In this document: piece by piece, positions 1-6,543 of the stretch | Position numbering within the stretch: position 1 is the first letter of the stretch | Layout: every line of letters starts with the position of its first letter | Origin: RGIG9379 sp031553005 | Lineage (GTDB): Bacteria > Bacteroidota > Bacteroidia > Bacteroidales > Paludibacteraceae | DNA: 24,873 bases | Assembly (NCBI GenBank): GCA_031553005.1 | Contig: JAVBMA010000063.1 | Span: forward strand, 1-24,873 | Direction: 5' to 3' | Translations under genes and position numbers: made by a program | The notes under the pieces: generated by a model | Database searches by the model: none | Told to the model about the DNA's origin: nothing | Seen by the model: only the letters and a program-made list of their open reading frames with translations

Positions 1-905
1 TTAGGTTTTCCCTTATCCATCATTCGTTGAGCATATGCAGCTATTTCTTTGTTGTATTGCATGGCGCTCATGGCACATTGAGAAAGCAAAACTTTTAATT
101 CCTTGTTGGCCAAATGGCTGATATGGGAACCTTTGTTTATCGTTCCGGATTGATTGGGAAATGGGGCGCAACCACAATACGAGGCAATTTGCCTGGCAGT
201 TTGAAAGCCTTGAAAATTGTTTGTATGAATGATGCACATGATAGCAGTGTGCATCCCAACTCCTTTTATGGAACAGATAAGCAAATAATTCTCTTTCAAA
301 GGGCTTGTCATAATGGTTTCGTGCATTTTCTTTTCAATGACACCTATTTTCTTCTTTATGTGTTCAATTTCCCTGATAGAGTCCTCATAGACATAACGAG
401 CTGCCGGATCTCGTTTCAAGACTCTGCGTGTCTCATTAGCTGCAACTTCAAGGGCAACTTTGTTTTTGAGTAGGCGACTGCGATAAGAAACCAGCAGTTG
501 TAAGGTATTGATTTCTTTTTCTGCCGGTTTGTACGCTTTTGCCTTATCTGCATGCCGGCAGGCGTATTCTGCAATGGCAAAGGAATCGAGCGGATCACTT
601 TTTGCCCGTCTGATGCCTGAATTGAGTTTGATCTGTAAAGGATTCTCAAGCCAGATAAACAAGCCTTTCTTTGCTAAATAATCAGAGAGTCCACGCGAAT
701 AAAGGCCTGTGTGTTCTCCACACAAAAGCCAATCTTCTCTCTTGATCGGGGATTGTTTCTTAATCCACGTTAAAAACTCTTTATAACCTGATTCCATGTT
801 CTCAAAGGTCGATTGGGCATAACTTTTTTCTCCTAATCTTTCCAATAGTAGCACATCAAACTTACTTTTTGAAAAGTCAATCCCGATAAATAAAATTCTT
901 TTCAT
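1..905 (-). CDS. IS110-family transposase (DEDD/serine recombinase), 3' end outside window
   Basis: Reading from the ATG at 905 gives 301 uninterrupted codons to the window edge. I saw no frameshift or stop, so the copy may be intact. The N-terminal RuvC-like DEDD domain shows GIDFSKSKFDV (first acidic residue), CGEHTGLY (Glu) and RAKSDPLDSFAIAEYA (paired Asp). A central helical stretch follows. The C-terminal IS116/IS110/IS902 domain has SIKGVGMHTA and then CGCAPFPNQSGT, whose Ser is the expected nucleophile, and ends near AQRMMDKGKP. IS110 recombinases are usually about 300-350 residues, so roughly 30-40 residues probably lie outside the window. The enzyme inserts a circular dsDNA intermediate guided by an RNA from the element's own non-coding end, which here lies directly upstream. 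Confidence 0.93.
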   Translation of the reverse strand, partial: MKRILFIGIDFSKSKFDVLLLERLGEKSYAQSTFENMESGYKEFLTWIKKQSPIKREDWLLCGEHTGLYSRGLSDYLAKKGLFIWLENPLQIKLNSGIRRAKSDPLDSFAIAEYACRHADKAKAYKPAEKEINTLQLLVSYRSRLLKNKVALEVAANETRRVLKRDPAARYVYEDSIREIEHIKKKIGVIEKKMHETIMTSPLKENYLLICSIKGVGMHTAIMCIIHTNNFQGFQTARQIASYCGCAPFPNQSGTINKGSHISHLANKELKVLLSQCAMSAMQYNKEIAAYAQRMMDKGKP

Positions 906-947
906 ACTTTTGTATTTACAAAGTTTTACATTGGGAATTAACCACAG

Positions 948-1127
948 AAACTGCTTTAAACTAATACCTTTAATAGGCTTGAAAGCCTAAAATTCTATGG
1001 GGTTTTGCAGTTTTGATACTTAAAAGTCTAATTCACGAAATAGAGTTTAATCTCTTTGTCTTTGTTTAGTTTACTTTTTAGTATCGGTTAATTCCTTCTT
1101 TTTTACAATAAAAGTAAGAAACTAACC
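948..1127 (-). ncRNA. Putative IS110 bridge RNA (about 180 nt)
   Basis: On the minus strand three structures follow each other almost without gaps. First is a 5' stem-loop at 1127-1086, GGTTAGTTTC paired with GGAATTAACC (10 bp, two G-U). Second is a 13-bp stem at 1085-1073/1027-1015, GATACTAAAAAGT with ACTTTTAAGTATC (one mismatch), enclosing internal-loop strands of 17 and 14 nt and an AGAG/CTCT hairpin. Third is a 7-bp stem at 1013-1007/954-948, AAACTGC with GCAGTTT, enclosing internal-loop strands of 17 and 19 nt and a TAGGCT-TTCA-AGCCTA hairpin. A 5' stem-loop followed by two internal-loop modules, about 180 nt, upstream of the recombinase, is the published IS110-group bridge RNA layout. 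By that analogy loop 1 would bind target and loop 2 donor. Structure was drawn by hand. No Bacteroidetes promoter is clear inside the leader, and in IS110 elements it may form only at the circular junction. Confidence 0.6.
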
Positions 1128-1172
1128 TTTATAACTGTTAATATTTTTTACTTAATAAAACTTAGGCCTAAT

Positions 1173-1187
1173 CTAAAGGCCTTTGTG
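1173..1187 (-). other. Candidate element/target junction (left end of the IS110 copy)
   Basis: The minus strand reads CACAAAG-GC-CTTTAG here. The right strand of RNA loop 2 (UUAAAGGU, 973-966) can pair with GCCTTTAG (six Watson-Crick pairs and two wobbles). The left strand of loop 1 contains AAACAAAGAC, matching ACACAAAGGC in 8 of 10 positions. Both guides place the same dinucleotide position at 1180-1179, although they read AC where the DNA reads GC. The matches are short in an AT-rich region, so this is tentative. Confidence 0.3.
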
Positions 1188-1200
1188 TTTACTATTTTTA

Positions 1201-1225
1201 GTGGTAATATTGCGTTACCGCTTTT
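1201..1225 (+). terminator. Hairpin with T-run, possible plus-strand terminator
   Basis: GTGGTAA (1201-1207) pairs with TTACCGC (1215-1221) with one wobble and a 7-nt loop, followed by TTTT. It lies just outside the putative IS end and could be the terminator of a plus-strand gene now beyond the insertion. The gene it would serve is not visible. Confidence 0.3.
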
Positions 1226-1230
1226 AAAAC

Positions 1231-1273
1231 AAACAAAAAGCGCGAATAAGATTCTTAGACTTATCCGCGCTTT
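1231..1273 (-). terminator. Rho-independent terminator of the acyl-CoA ligase gene
   Basis: AAAGCGCGAATAAG (1237-1250) and CTTATCCGCGCTTT (1260-1273) form a 14-bp stem with one mismatch and a 9-nt loop. On the minus strand the stem is followed by TTTTTGTTTG. It lies 27 bp past the stop codon of the ligase gene, the correct place and orientation. Confidence 0.85.
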
Positions 1274-1299
1274 CGTATATTCGTAACTTTTGTGCTACA

Positions 1300-2949
1300 T
1301 TAAATAATCTCTATTCCCTGCTTTGCACACATCTCAACACCGACTTCTTTCAATTTGAATTTCTGTATCTTTCCGCTTCCTGTCATTGGGAACTGATCAA
1401 TAAAGAAAATATATTTCGGTATTTTATGTCTGGATATCTTTCCCCTGCAAAAATCCTGAACTTCTTCGGGAGTCAGTTTTGCACCTTCTTTCAGGATAAT
1501 AAAGGCTCCTACTTCTTCCCCGTATTTTTTCGAAGGAATTGCAGCAACCTGGACATCTTTAACTTCAGGCATGTGATATAAAAATTCTTCTATCTCGCGA
1601 GGATAAACATTCTCACCTCCGCGTATAATCATATCTTTGATACGTCCTGTAATACGGTAATAGCCGTTTTCATCTTTTATAGCCAAATCTCCGGAATGTA
1701 AAAATCCGTCTTTATCAATAACTTCGGCAGTAGCGGCAGGATTTTTATAATATCCCTTCATTACATTGTATCCGCGACAGCAGATTTCGCCTTGTTCGCC
1801 CGGTTTACACTCTTCCCCGGTCTCCGGATTAACAACTTTTACTTCCGTAAAAGGATAATCTTTCCCTACGGTTGTACATCTGACTTCAAAAGAATCATCA
1901 ATTGTTGTCTGTGTCATTCCCGGAGATGTTTCGGTCAACCCGTATACGCTTGTGATCGTCATAAACATTTTTTCGTTCACCTTGCGCATTAATTCAATCG
2001 GACACAAAGAGCCTGCCATGATACCTGTACGCAAAGAACTCATATCAAACATGTCGAACATCGGATGGTTCAACTCGGCAATAAACATGGTCGGTACTCC
2101 GTAAAGAGCTGTACAACGTTCTTTATGGACAGAAGCCAACACTACCAACGGGTCAAATTTTTCGACCATTACCTGCGTAGAACCATGTGTAAGGCAGTTC
2201 ATTGTAGCCAAAACGACTCCGAAACAGTGGAATAAAGGCACACAGACGCACAACTTATCGTCCGGCGTAAACTTCATATTCTCACCGGTAAGAAAACCGT
2301 TATTGGCAATATTGTGGTGGGAAAGCATTACTCCTTTAGGGAAACCTGTGGTTCCGGAGGTATACTGCATATTGACAATATCATGGCAAGTGATATTCCG
2401 TCTGGCTTCGGTCAACTTATCGTCTTCAATATTTTTCCCCAACAGCAACAACTCCGGTGTATTGTACATTCCCCGGAATTTTTCCTGACCAATGTAAACT
2501 ACATTTTTCATCCGAGGGAAACGTTCGCTCTTCAAATGTCCGCGCTGAGCCGTTTTCAATTCAGGAAGCATGGTATAAGTCATATCGACATAATCACAAT
2601 CCCATGTTCCGTCAATGATACAAAGCGTATGCATATCCGAGTTCTCGCACAAATATTCCAGCTCGTGTTGTTTATAATTTGTATTTACGGTAACCAATAC
2701 GGCTCCGATTTTTGCAGTTGCATAGAGGAATGTCAACCAGTCGGGAACGTTTGTTGCCCAAATGCCTACGTGGCTTCCTTTTTCTACCCCGATTGCCATC
2801 AAACCTTTAGCCAGGTCATTAACCCTTTGGTTAAATTGCTTCCAAGTAAACCTCAGGTCACGGTCGGAATAAACTATATATTCTTTATCAGGGATTGTCT
2901 CTGCCCAATGTTCGAGCCAGTCTCCTAATGTTCTATCTGATAATTGCAT
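1300..2949 (-). CDS. AMP-dependent acyl-CoA synthetase (long/medium-chain fatty acid-CoA ligase-like)
   Basis: A 549-residue ANL-superfamily adenylating enzyme that would activate a carboxylic acid to acyl-AMP and then acyl-CoA. The motifs are complete: P-loop YTSGTTGFPKG (196-206), YGLTE (336-340), HSGD (418-421), the hinge/FACS motif GRIKDMIIRGGENVYP (435-450), and the C-terminal catalytic lysine in GSGKIQK (K527). Length is normal for acyl-CoA ligases and no signal peptide is seen, so it is cytoplasmic. It lies 200 bp downstream of the cupin/XRE regulator on the same strand and ends in a clear terminator at 1237-1273, so it is probably the last gene of a two-gene unit. Substrate chain length cannot be told from the sequence; fatty acids are the family-typical guess. 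Confidence 0.92.
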   Translation of the reverse strand: MQLSDRTLGDWLEHWAETIPDKEYIVYSDRDLRFTWKQFNQRVNDLAKGLMAIGVEKGSHVGIWATNVPDWLTFLYATAKIGAVLVTVNTNYKQHELEYLCENSDMHTLCIIDGTWDCDYVDMTYTMLPELKTAQRGHLKSERFPRMKNVVYIGQEKFRGMYNTPELLLLGKNIEDDKLTEARRNITCHDIVNMQYTSGTTGFPKGVMLSHHNIANNGFLTGENMKFTPDDKLCVCVPLFHCFGVVLATMNCLTHGSTQVMVEKFDPLVVLASVHKERCTALYGVPTMFIAELNHPMFDMFDMSSLRTGIMAGSLCPIELMRKVNEKMFMTITSVYGLTETSPGMTQTTIDDSFEVRCTTVGKDYPFTEVKVVNPETGEECKPGEQGEICCRGYNVMKGYYKNPAATAEVIDKDGFLHSGDLAIKDENGYYRITGRIKDMIIRGGENVYPREIEEFLYHMPEVKDVQVAAIPSKKYGEEVGAFIILKEGAKLTPEEVQDFCRGKISRHKIPKYIFFIDQFPMTGSGKIQKFKLKEVGVEMCAKQGIEII

Positions 2950-2970
2950 GATAATTAGTGATGAATGGGA

Positions 2971-3145
2971 GTTGATATTAATGGATATTGAGGATATTAG
3001 TTGGTATTTGTGGATGTTGATAGATATTAGTTGATATTAGGATATTAATTGAAGTTGAAATGGTGGAGATGATCACTTGCAGTCAATAATGTCCATTAAT
3101 ATCTATTAATATCCTTAATATCTATCAGTATTCATAAATATCAAC
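2971..3145. repeat. Long inverted repeat built from tandem GGATATTAG-like words
   Basis: The whole spacer between regulator and ligase genes is occupied by a degenerate palindrome. The left arm (2971-3052) repeats 9-10-nt words such as GGATATTAG and TTGATATTA; the right arm (3084-3145) carries the complementary AATATCTATT-type words. The best paired block is GATAGATATTA at about 3020-3030 with its complement near the end of the right arm. The right arm starts 4 bp after the regulator stop codon (minus strand), so it would fold in the 3' untranslated part of that message and precede the ligase gene. Confidence 0.75.
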
Positions 3146-3149
3146 GATC

Positions 3150-3725
3150 TTAGAATGGAGCATAAACAACTGCCAGTATTTTGGCAGCTTTTCCTGCTTT
3201 GGCATGTACGTGGTGTTCTACAATCGAATCATAGAAAACACTATCTCCTTGTTGTAATGAATAAACATCTTTGCCGTAATTAATCTCAATTTCTCCATCC
3301 AGAACATAAATAAATTCTTCGCCCTCGTGTGCGGAAAGAGTAAATTCGCTATCATTATCGGCTTGGATATCAATAATAAATGGTTCTATGTGGCGACCGG
3401 ACTTATCTCCGGCAAGAGAAAAATATTCCATGTGAGTACGTGCATTCACAGCTCCGCCGGAGAAACTGATACTCTCGTTTTTAGCATCTTTACGGGTAAT
3501 AATCGGACCCAATCCATCATTGTCATCCAAAAAAGTACCTAAGCGTACGCCCAACACGCGCGCAATCTTAATCAATGGAGCCAATGACGGCAGATTTTCG
3601 CTCTCCTCAATAGAAGATATTTGTGTGGTAGCCAGACCGGAACGTTCAGAAAGTTCGTCTATAGAGATATTCTTCGATTCACGAAGTGATTTAATTTTTT
3701 TGCCTACAATTGTGCTGTTCGACAT
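3150..3725 (-). CDS. XRE-family transcriptional regulator with C-terminal cupin domain
   Basis: A 191-residue DNA-binding regulator. Residues 9-64 form an XRE-type helix-turn-helix (GKKIKSLRESKNISIDELS, then SGLATTQISSIEESENLPSL). Residues about 120-188 form a cupin_2 barrel (HEGEEFIYVLDGEIEINYG, then GDSVFYDSIVEHHVHA) that would bind a small ligand. This architecture is well known (PuuR/SutR-like). It is transcribed from a strong Bacteroidetes-type promoter at 3803-3833 and lies directly upstream of an acyl-CoA ligase, so control of that gene is a reasonable inference. The ligand is unknown. The ATG at 3725 fits the family's usual N-terminus, with the HTH starting about ten residues in. Confidence 0.9.
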   Translation of the reverse strand: MSNSTIVGKKIKSLRESKNISIDELSERSGLATTQISSIEESENLPSLAPLIKIARVLGVRLGTFLDDNDGLGPIITRKDAKNESISFSGGAVNARTHMEYFSLAGDKSGRHIEPFIIDIQADNDSEFTLSAHEGEEFIYVLDGEIEINYGKDVYSLQQGDSVFYDSIVEHHVHAKAGKAAKILAVVYAPF

Positions 3726-3802
3726 GTCAAAATAAATTTTGGGTTATACTAAAAGTAATTGATTATTTCAGACAAAAAATGTCCTCCTTTGTTTTTCCGA
3801 CA

Positions 3803-3833
3803 CAAAAGTAGATAATTTATGGGGATTTGCAAA
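3803..3833 (-). promoter_or_regulatory. Bacteroidetes-type promoter for the cupin/XRE regulator
   Basis: On the minus strand TTTG (3833-3830) is followed after 19 bp by TACTTTTG (3810-3803), an exact match to TAnnTTTG. The predicted transcript leader is about 70 nt. Confidence 0.75.
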
Positions 3834-3907
3834 TAAAAATTTAAAATTAATGCAAAACAGGTTCTTTTTTTTATAAAAAGTAATTTTTAGAGCCACAAAA
3901 GTTATAG

Positions 3908-4108
3908 ATGAAAGGTGAAAGATGAAAAGTGAAAGGTGAAAGTTTTGGGGAGGATGATTTTCGTACCTTGAGTTTATTCATGCAAACACTTTCAGCATAA
4001 TCACGATGTATTTTATTTTTCATCTTTCACCTTTCACTTTTCATATTTCACCTCTCACTTTTCATCTTTCACCTCTCACTTTTCATCTTTCACCTCTCAA
4101 TTTTCCCC
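3908..4108. repeat. Heptamer-based palindromic repeat between divergent promoters
   Basis: The left arm (3908-3945) is a run of 7-nt words of type RRTGAAA. The right arm (4025-4108) is four copies of a 21-nt unit made of three heptamers, TTTCACC, TCTCACT and TTTCATC; the second and third copies are identical and the fourth decays. The arms are complementary: 21 nt at 3922-3942 match exactly the reverse complement of 4024-4044. Both flanking promoters (3803-3833 minus, 4118-4147 plus) lie outside the element. Confidence 0.85.
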
Positions 4109-4117
4109 TCCTTATTC

Positions 4118-4147
4118 TTGTTTACTTCCCCTTAACTTGTAACTTTG
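4118..4147 (+). promoter_or_regulatory. Bacteroidetes-type promoter for mscL
   Basis: TTG (4118-4120), a 19-bp spacer and TAACTTTG (4140-4147), an exact TAnnTTTG match, lie 31 bp before the mscL start codon. Confidence 0.75.
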
Positions 4148-4178
4148 TAGCTATACAAATAAATTAAACTTAATTAAT

Positions 4179-4607
4179 ATGAAACTTTTAGACGAATTTA
4201 AGGCATTTGCCATGCGTGGTAACGTTTTGGATATGGCTGTTGGGGTCATTATCGGTGGTGCGTTTGGTAAAATCGTGTCTTCCCTGGTCGCCGATATCAT
4301 CATGCCTCCGATCGGATTGCTTGTAGGCGGCGTTAATTTTGTGGATTTGAAATGGGAGATGAAACCGGCAATCCTCGATGCTGCCAATAATATAGTAACA
4401 CCTGCCGTTTCTCTGAATTATGGGAACTTCCTGCAAGCGACTTTCGACTTTCTTATCATCGCGTTTTCTATTTTTATGTTTATAAAATTAATCAATAAAC
4501 TTTCCAAGAAAAAAGAGGAAGCCCCGGAAGCTCCTGCTGCACCTCCGGCTCCAACCAAGGAAGAGGTACTTCTTACCGAAATAAGGGATTTGTTAAAGAA
4601 CAAGTAA
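4179..4607 (+). CDS. mscL: Large-conductance mechanosensitive channel MscL
   Basis: A 142-residue inner-membrane channel that opens under membrane tension to release solutes during hypo-osmotic shock. The N-terminal amphipathic helix and TM1 read MKLLDEFKAFAMRGNVLDMA, then VGVIIGGAFGKIVSSLVADI with the conserved Gly-rich pore constriction. A periplasmic loop follows, TM2 is at about 82-106 (YGNFLQATFDFLIIAFSIFM), and a charged C-terminal helix (TKEEVLLTEIRDLLKNK) comes after an Ala/Pro-rich linker. Length is normal for the family. It is preceded by its own promoter, and its stop codon lies inside the arm of a 28-bp inverted repeat (4604-4690) that separates it from the dGTPase gene. Confidence 0.97.
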   Translation: MKLLDEFKAFAMRGNVLDMAVGVIIGGAFGKIVSSLVADIIMPPIGLLVGGVNFVDLKWEMKPAILDAANNIVTPAVSLNYGNFLQATFDFLIIAFSIFMFIKLINKLSKKKEEAPEAPAAPPAPTKEEVLLTEIRDLLKNK

Positions 4608-4690
4608 ACGAGTAGACAAGTAAACGAGAAATTCTATGTTTTAAATCTTTTTACTCATAACTTTTCTCGTTTACTTGTCTACTTGTTTAC
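4604..4690. repeat. 28-bp inverted repeat made of a 16-nt tandem word, overlapping the mscL stop
   Basis: Arms at 4604-4631 and 4663-4690 match in 27 of 28 positions with a 31-nt loop. Each arm carries the word AAGTAAACGAGTAGAC followed by a second partial copy, AAGTAAACGAG. It covers the mscL stop codon and ends 16 bp before the chosen dgt start, so it probably acts as terminator or mRNA 3'-end stabiliser. It lacks a classical long T-run. Confidence 0.85.
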
Positions 4691-4706
4691 TATAAAATCA
4701 AATACA

Positions 4707-6035
4707 GTGAACTGGCAAAAACTGCTTTCTACAAAACGGTTTGGTTTGGAAACTTACCACGACGAAAAGAGACATGACCGGACGGAATTTCAACGTGATT
4801 ATGACCGGTTGATTTTTTCAGCTTCATTCAGGCGGCTACAAAACAAAACACAGGTATTCCCGCTGCCGGGAAGCGTTTTTGTCCACAATCGACTGACTCA
4901 TAGCCTTGAGGTTTCCTGCGTCGGACGTTCACTGGGAAATAACATCGCCCAAAAGCTAAAAGTAAAATACAGCCATACCGATAGTGATTTTTTATCGGAA
5001 ATAGGTTCTATTGTTTCCGCCGCATGTTTGGCACATGATATGGGAAATCCGCCCTTCGGGCATTCGGGAGAAACAGCAATCGCCTCTTTTTTTTCGGAAG
5101 GAGACGGCGCACACTTAAAAGAAAAATGGTCTATTTCAGACAAGGAATGGAATGATATTATTCATTTCGAAGGAAATGCCAATGCATTCCGCCTGTTAAC
5201 CCATCAATTCAGGGGACGCCGGAAAGGCGGTTTTGTCCTTACCTACTCTACTCTCGCAGCTATTGCCAAATATCCTTACGAATCAAGCTATATTACTGAG
5301 AAAAAAAAGAAATTCGGTTTTTTTCAAAGTGAGAAAGGCGATTTTGAAAGAATTGCAGACGAGATGGGATTAATCCGTATTGATGAATATAAATATGCCC
5401 GTCATCCTCTTGTCTATCTGGTAGAAGCAGCCGATGATATCTGTTACGAAATAATGGACATTGAAGATGCTCATAAATTAAAACTAATCAGCACAGAAGA
5501 GACGAAAGAGTTGCTGCTTAACTTTTTTCCGCCCGAAGAAAGGTGTAAAAAGATAGAGCGAATGAAACCGGTTACCGACATAAATGAACAGATAGCCTAT
5601 CTCCGTTCTTCCGTGATAGGAATTCTTGTAGATGAATGTTCGCGGGTATTTGTAGAAAACGAAGAAATGATTCTTTCGGGAACTTTTCAGGGTTCCCTCA
5701 TAGATGTCATTCAAAAAGAGGTTTGCGATGCATACAATCAATGCTCTTCCCTTTCTTTCTGGAAGATATACAAGTCCAAAGATGTTGTTGACATCGAAAT
5801 TGCCGGTTACCATATTATATATACATTGATTGATAAATTAATCCAAGCTGTGTTTGATTCGGGAAAAGCCTATTCGAAACAGTTATTGGCACGCATTCCC
5901 GAACAGTATGAAACTGACGATGAAACGCCTTACGGAAAAATTCAATCGGTGCTGGATTATATTTCAGGAATGACCGATATTTATGCATTGGATTTATACC
6001 GGAAAATTACGGGGATGAGTCTTCCGAGCCTGTAA
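4707..6035 (+). CDS. dgt: dGTP triphosphohydrolase (dGTPase), HD superfamily
   Basis: Hydrolyses dGTP to deoxyguanosine and triphosphate, affecting dNTP pools. With a GTG start at 4707 the protein is 442 residues beginning (M)NWQKLLSTKRFG, which matches how the family usually begins. An in-frame TTG at 4683 would add eight residues, but it lies inside the inverted-repeat arm, so I reject it. HD-domain metal ligands are visible: FVHNRLTHSLE, AACLAHDMGNPPFGHSGE (HD pair), EGNANAFRLLTH and YLVEAADDICYEIMDIEDAH. EFQRDYDRLIFSASFRRLQNKTQVFP near the N-terminus is the family's conserved nucleotide-binding region. It is co-directional with mscL but separated by a strong hairpin. No TAnnTTTG box is seen in the short gap. 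Confidence 0.93.
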   Translation: MNWQKLLSTKRFGLETYHDEKRHDRTEFQRDYDRLIFSASFRRLQNKTQVFPLPGSVFVHNRLTHSLEVSCVGRSLGNNIAQKLKVKYSHTDSDFLSEIGSIVSAACLAHDMGNPPFGHSGETAIASFFSEGDGAHLKEKWSISDKEWNDIIHFEGNANAFRLLTHQFRGRRKGGFVLTYSTLAAIAKYPYESSYITEKKKKFGFFQSEKGDFERIADEMGLIRIDEYKYARHPLVYLVEAADDICYEIMDIEDAHKLKLISTEETKELLLNFFPPEERCKKIERMKPVTDINEQIAYLRSSVIGILVDECSRVFVENEEMILSGTFQGSLIDVIQKEVCDAYNQCSSLSFWKIYKSKDVVDIEIAGYHIIYTLIDKLIQAVFDSGKAYSKQLLARIPEQYETDDETPYGKIQSVLDYISGMTDIYALDLYRKITGMSLPSL

Positions 6036-6036
6036 T

Positions 6037-6082
6037 AAGGTGAAAGATGAAAGATGAAAGATGAAAGGTGAAAGGTGAAAGT
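6037..6082 (+). repeat. Heptamer repeat array, single arm
   Basis: Two bases after the dgt stop codon begins a run of about six 7-nt words of type AGRTGAA (AGGTGAA, AGATGAA three times, AGGTGAA twice). The words are the same as those at 3908-3945, but no complementary arm is found downstream, so this looks like half of that palindromic element. Confidence 0.7.
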
Positions 6083-6403
6083 TAAGGAGGTTTTAACGGA
6101 ATAAAGATGATTAAATCTAACTTGCGTTAACTTAAGAGTCCGGATAAAATCTCCGGATTCAAGTTATTTATGAAAAACTAATGCTACATTCACAGCCTGT
6201 TGAATGAATCCAATTATGTGCCTACCCGGAACAAATCGTTCAAATTTAATGACATCCGACCATCAATATTTACAACCAATTCATTATAAGCGCTTTAATT
6301 AACCGTGAAATAAACATTCTTGCCGGATAAACTGTTTAAATATTATAAAGTAAGGGGCAAATTAAAGATTTGTTGAAAAGAGCATATTAATGTTATTTTT
6401 TTA
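6083..6403. other. Non-coding spacer between dgt and the AspT-type transporter
   Basis: No plausible coding frame was seen on either strand. It holds a small hairpin, TCCGGA (6139-6144) with TCCGGA (6152-6157) around a 7-nt loop and without a convincing T-run, which could be a weak dgt terminator. The rest is AT-rich sequence leading to the -7 box at 6404. Confidence 0.5.
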
Positions 6404-6411
6404 TATTTTTG
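6404..6411 (+). promoter_or_regulatory. -7 box (TAnnTTTG) for the AspT-type transporter
   Basis: TATTTTTG matches TAnnTTTG exactly. A good -33 element at 18-21 bp was not found, so this rests on the -7 box alone. It would give a leader of roughly 125 nt. Confidence 0.5.
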
Positions 6412-6445
6412 CGTGTCGAATTTCAAGAAAGAAATATGCTATTTA

Positions 6446-6522
6446 AATTATCTGATTTACAGATAATTAATTTGAGTTTAGAATAAAATTTAATAGAAAA
6501 AAGGGGCTTAGTAAATTTTATT
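6446..6522 (+). promoter_or_regulatory. Structured 5' leader with two consecutive hairpins
   Basis: Hairpin 1 is AATTATCTG (6446-6454) with CAGATAATT (6460-6468), 9 perfect bp and a 5-nt loop. Hairpin 2 is AATAAAATTTA (6482-6492) with TAAATTTTATT (6512-6522), 11 perfect bp and a 19-nt loop containing AAAAAAGGGG. The second ends 21 nt before the start codon. No named riboswitch was recognised; the loop's purine run resembles a ribosome-binding element but is unusually far upstream. Confidence 0.45.
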
Positions 6523-6543
6523 TCAGAACTAAACAATAACATC

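Larger units (their letters stand above)
1..1180 (-). mobile_element. IS110-family insertion sequence, partial (continues past the window start)
   Basis: The element is read on the minus strand. It consists of an IS110-type recombinase ORF entering from the window edge and a non-coding leader of about 275 nt upstream of its start. The leader folds into three contiguous stem-loops resembling a bridge RNA. The outer boundary near 1179-1180 is an inference from guide-like matches and from the intact host terminator at 1237-1273, which must lie outside. The other end is not in the window. IS110 elements typically lack conventional terminal inverted repeats, and none was seen here. Confidence 0.75.

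Noticed and set aside
114..649. ORFs antisense or out of frame in the IS region, suggesting a broken transposase
   Set aside because: Reading from 905 on the minus strand gives one continuous frame with all IS110 motifs; the others are shadows.
2314..2928. Long plus-strand ORF over the acyl-CoA ligase gene
   Set aside because: It is antisense to a gene with complete family motifs and resembles no protein I know.
4025..4108. Four 21-nt direct repeats, possible short CRISPR
   Set aside because: The units are contiguous with no unique spacers and split into 7-nt subrepeats; no cas genes are nearby.
4683..4706. TTG start for the dGTPase
   Set aside because: It lies inside the inverted-repeat arm and adds residues unlike the family's N-terminus; GTG at 4707 fits better.
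6170..6360. Possible gene remnant in the spacer before the transporter
   Set aside because: Frequent stops on both strands and no recognisable motif.
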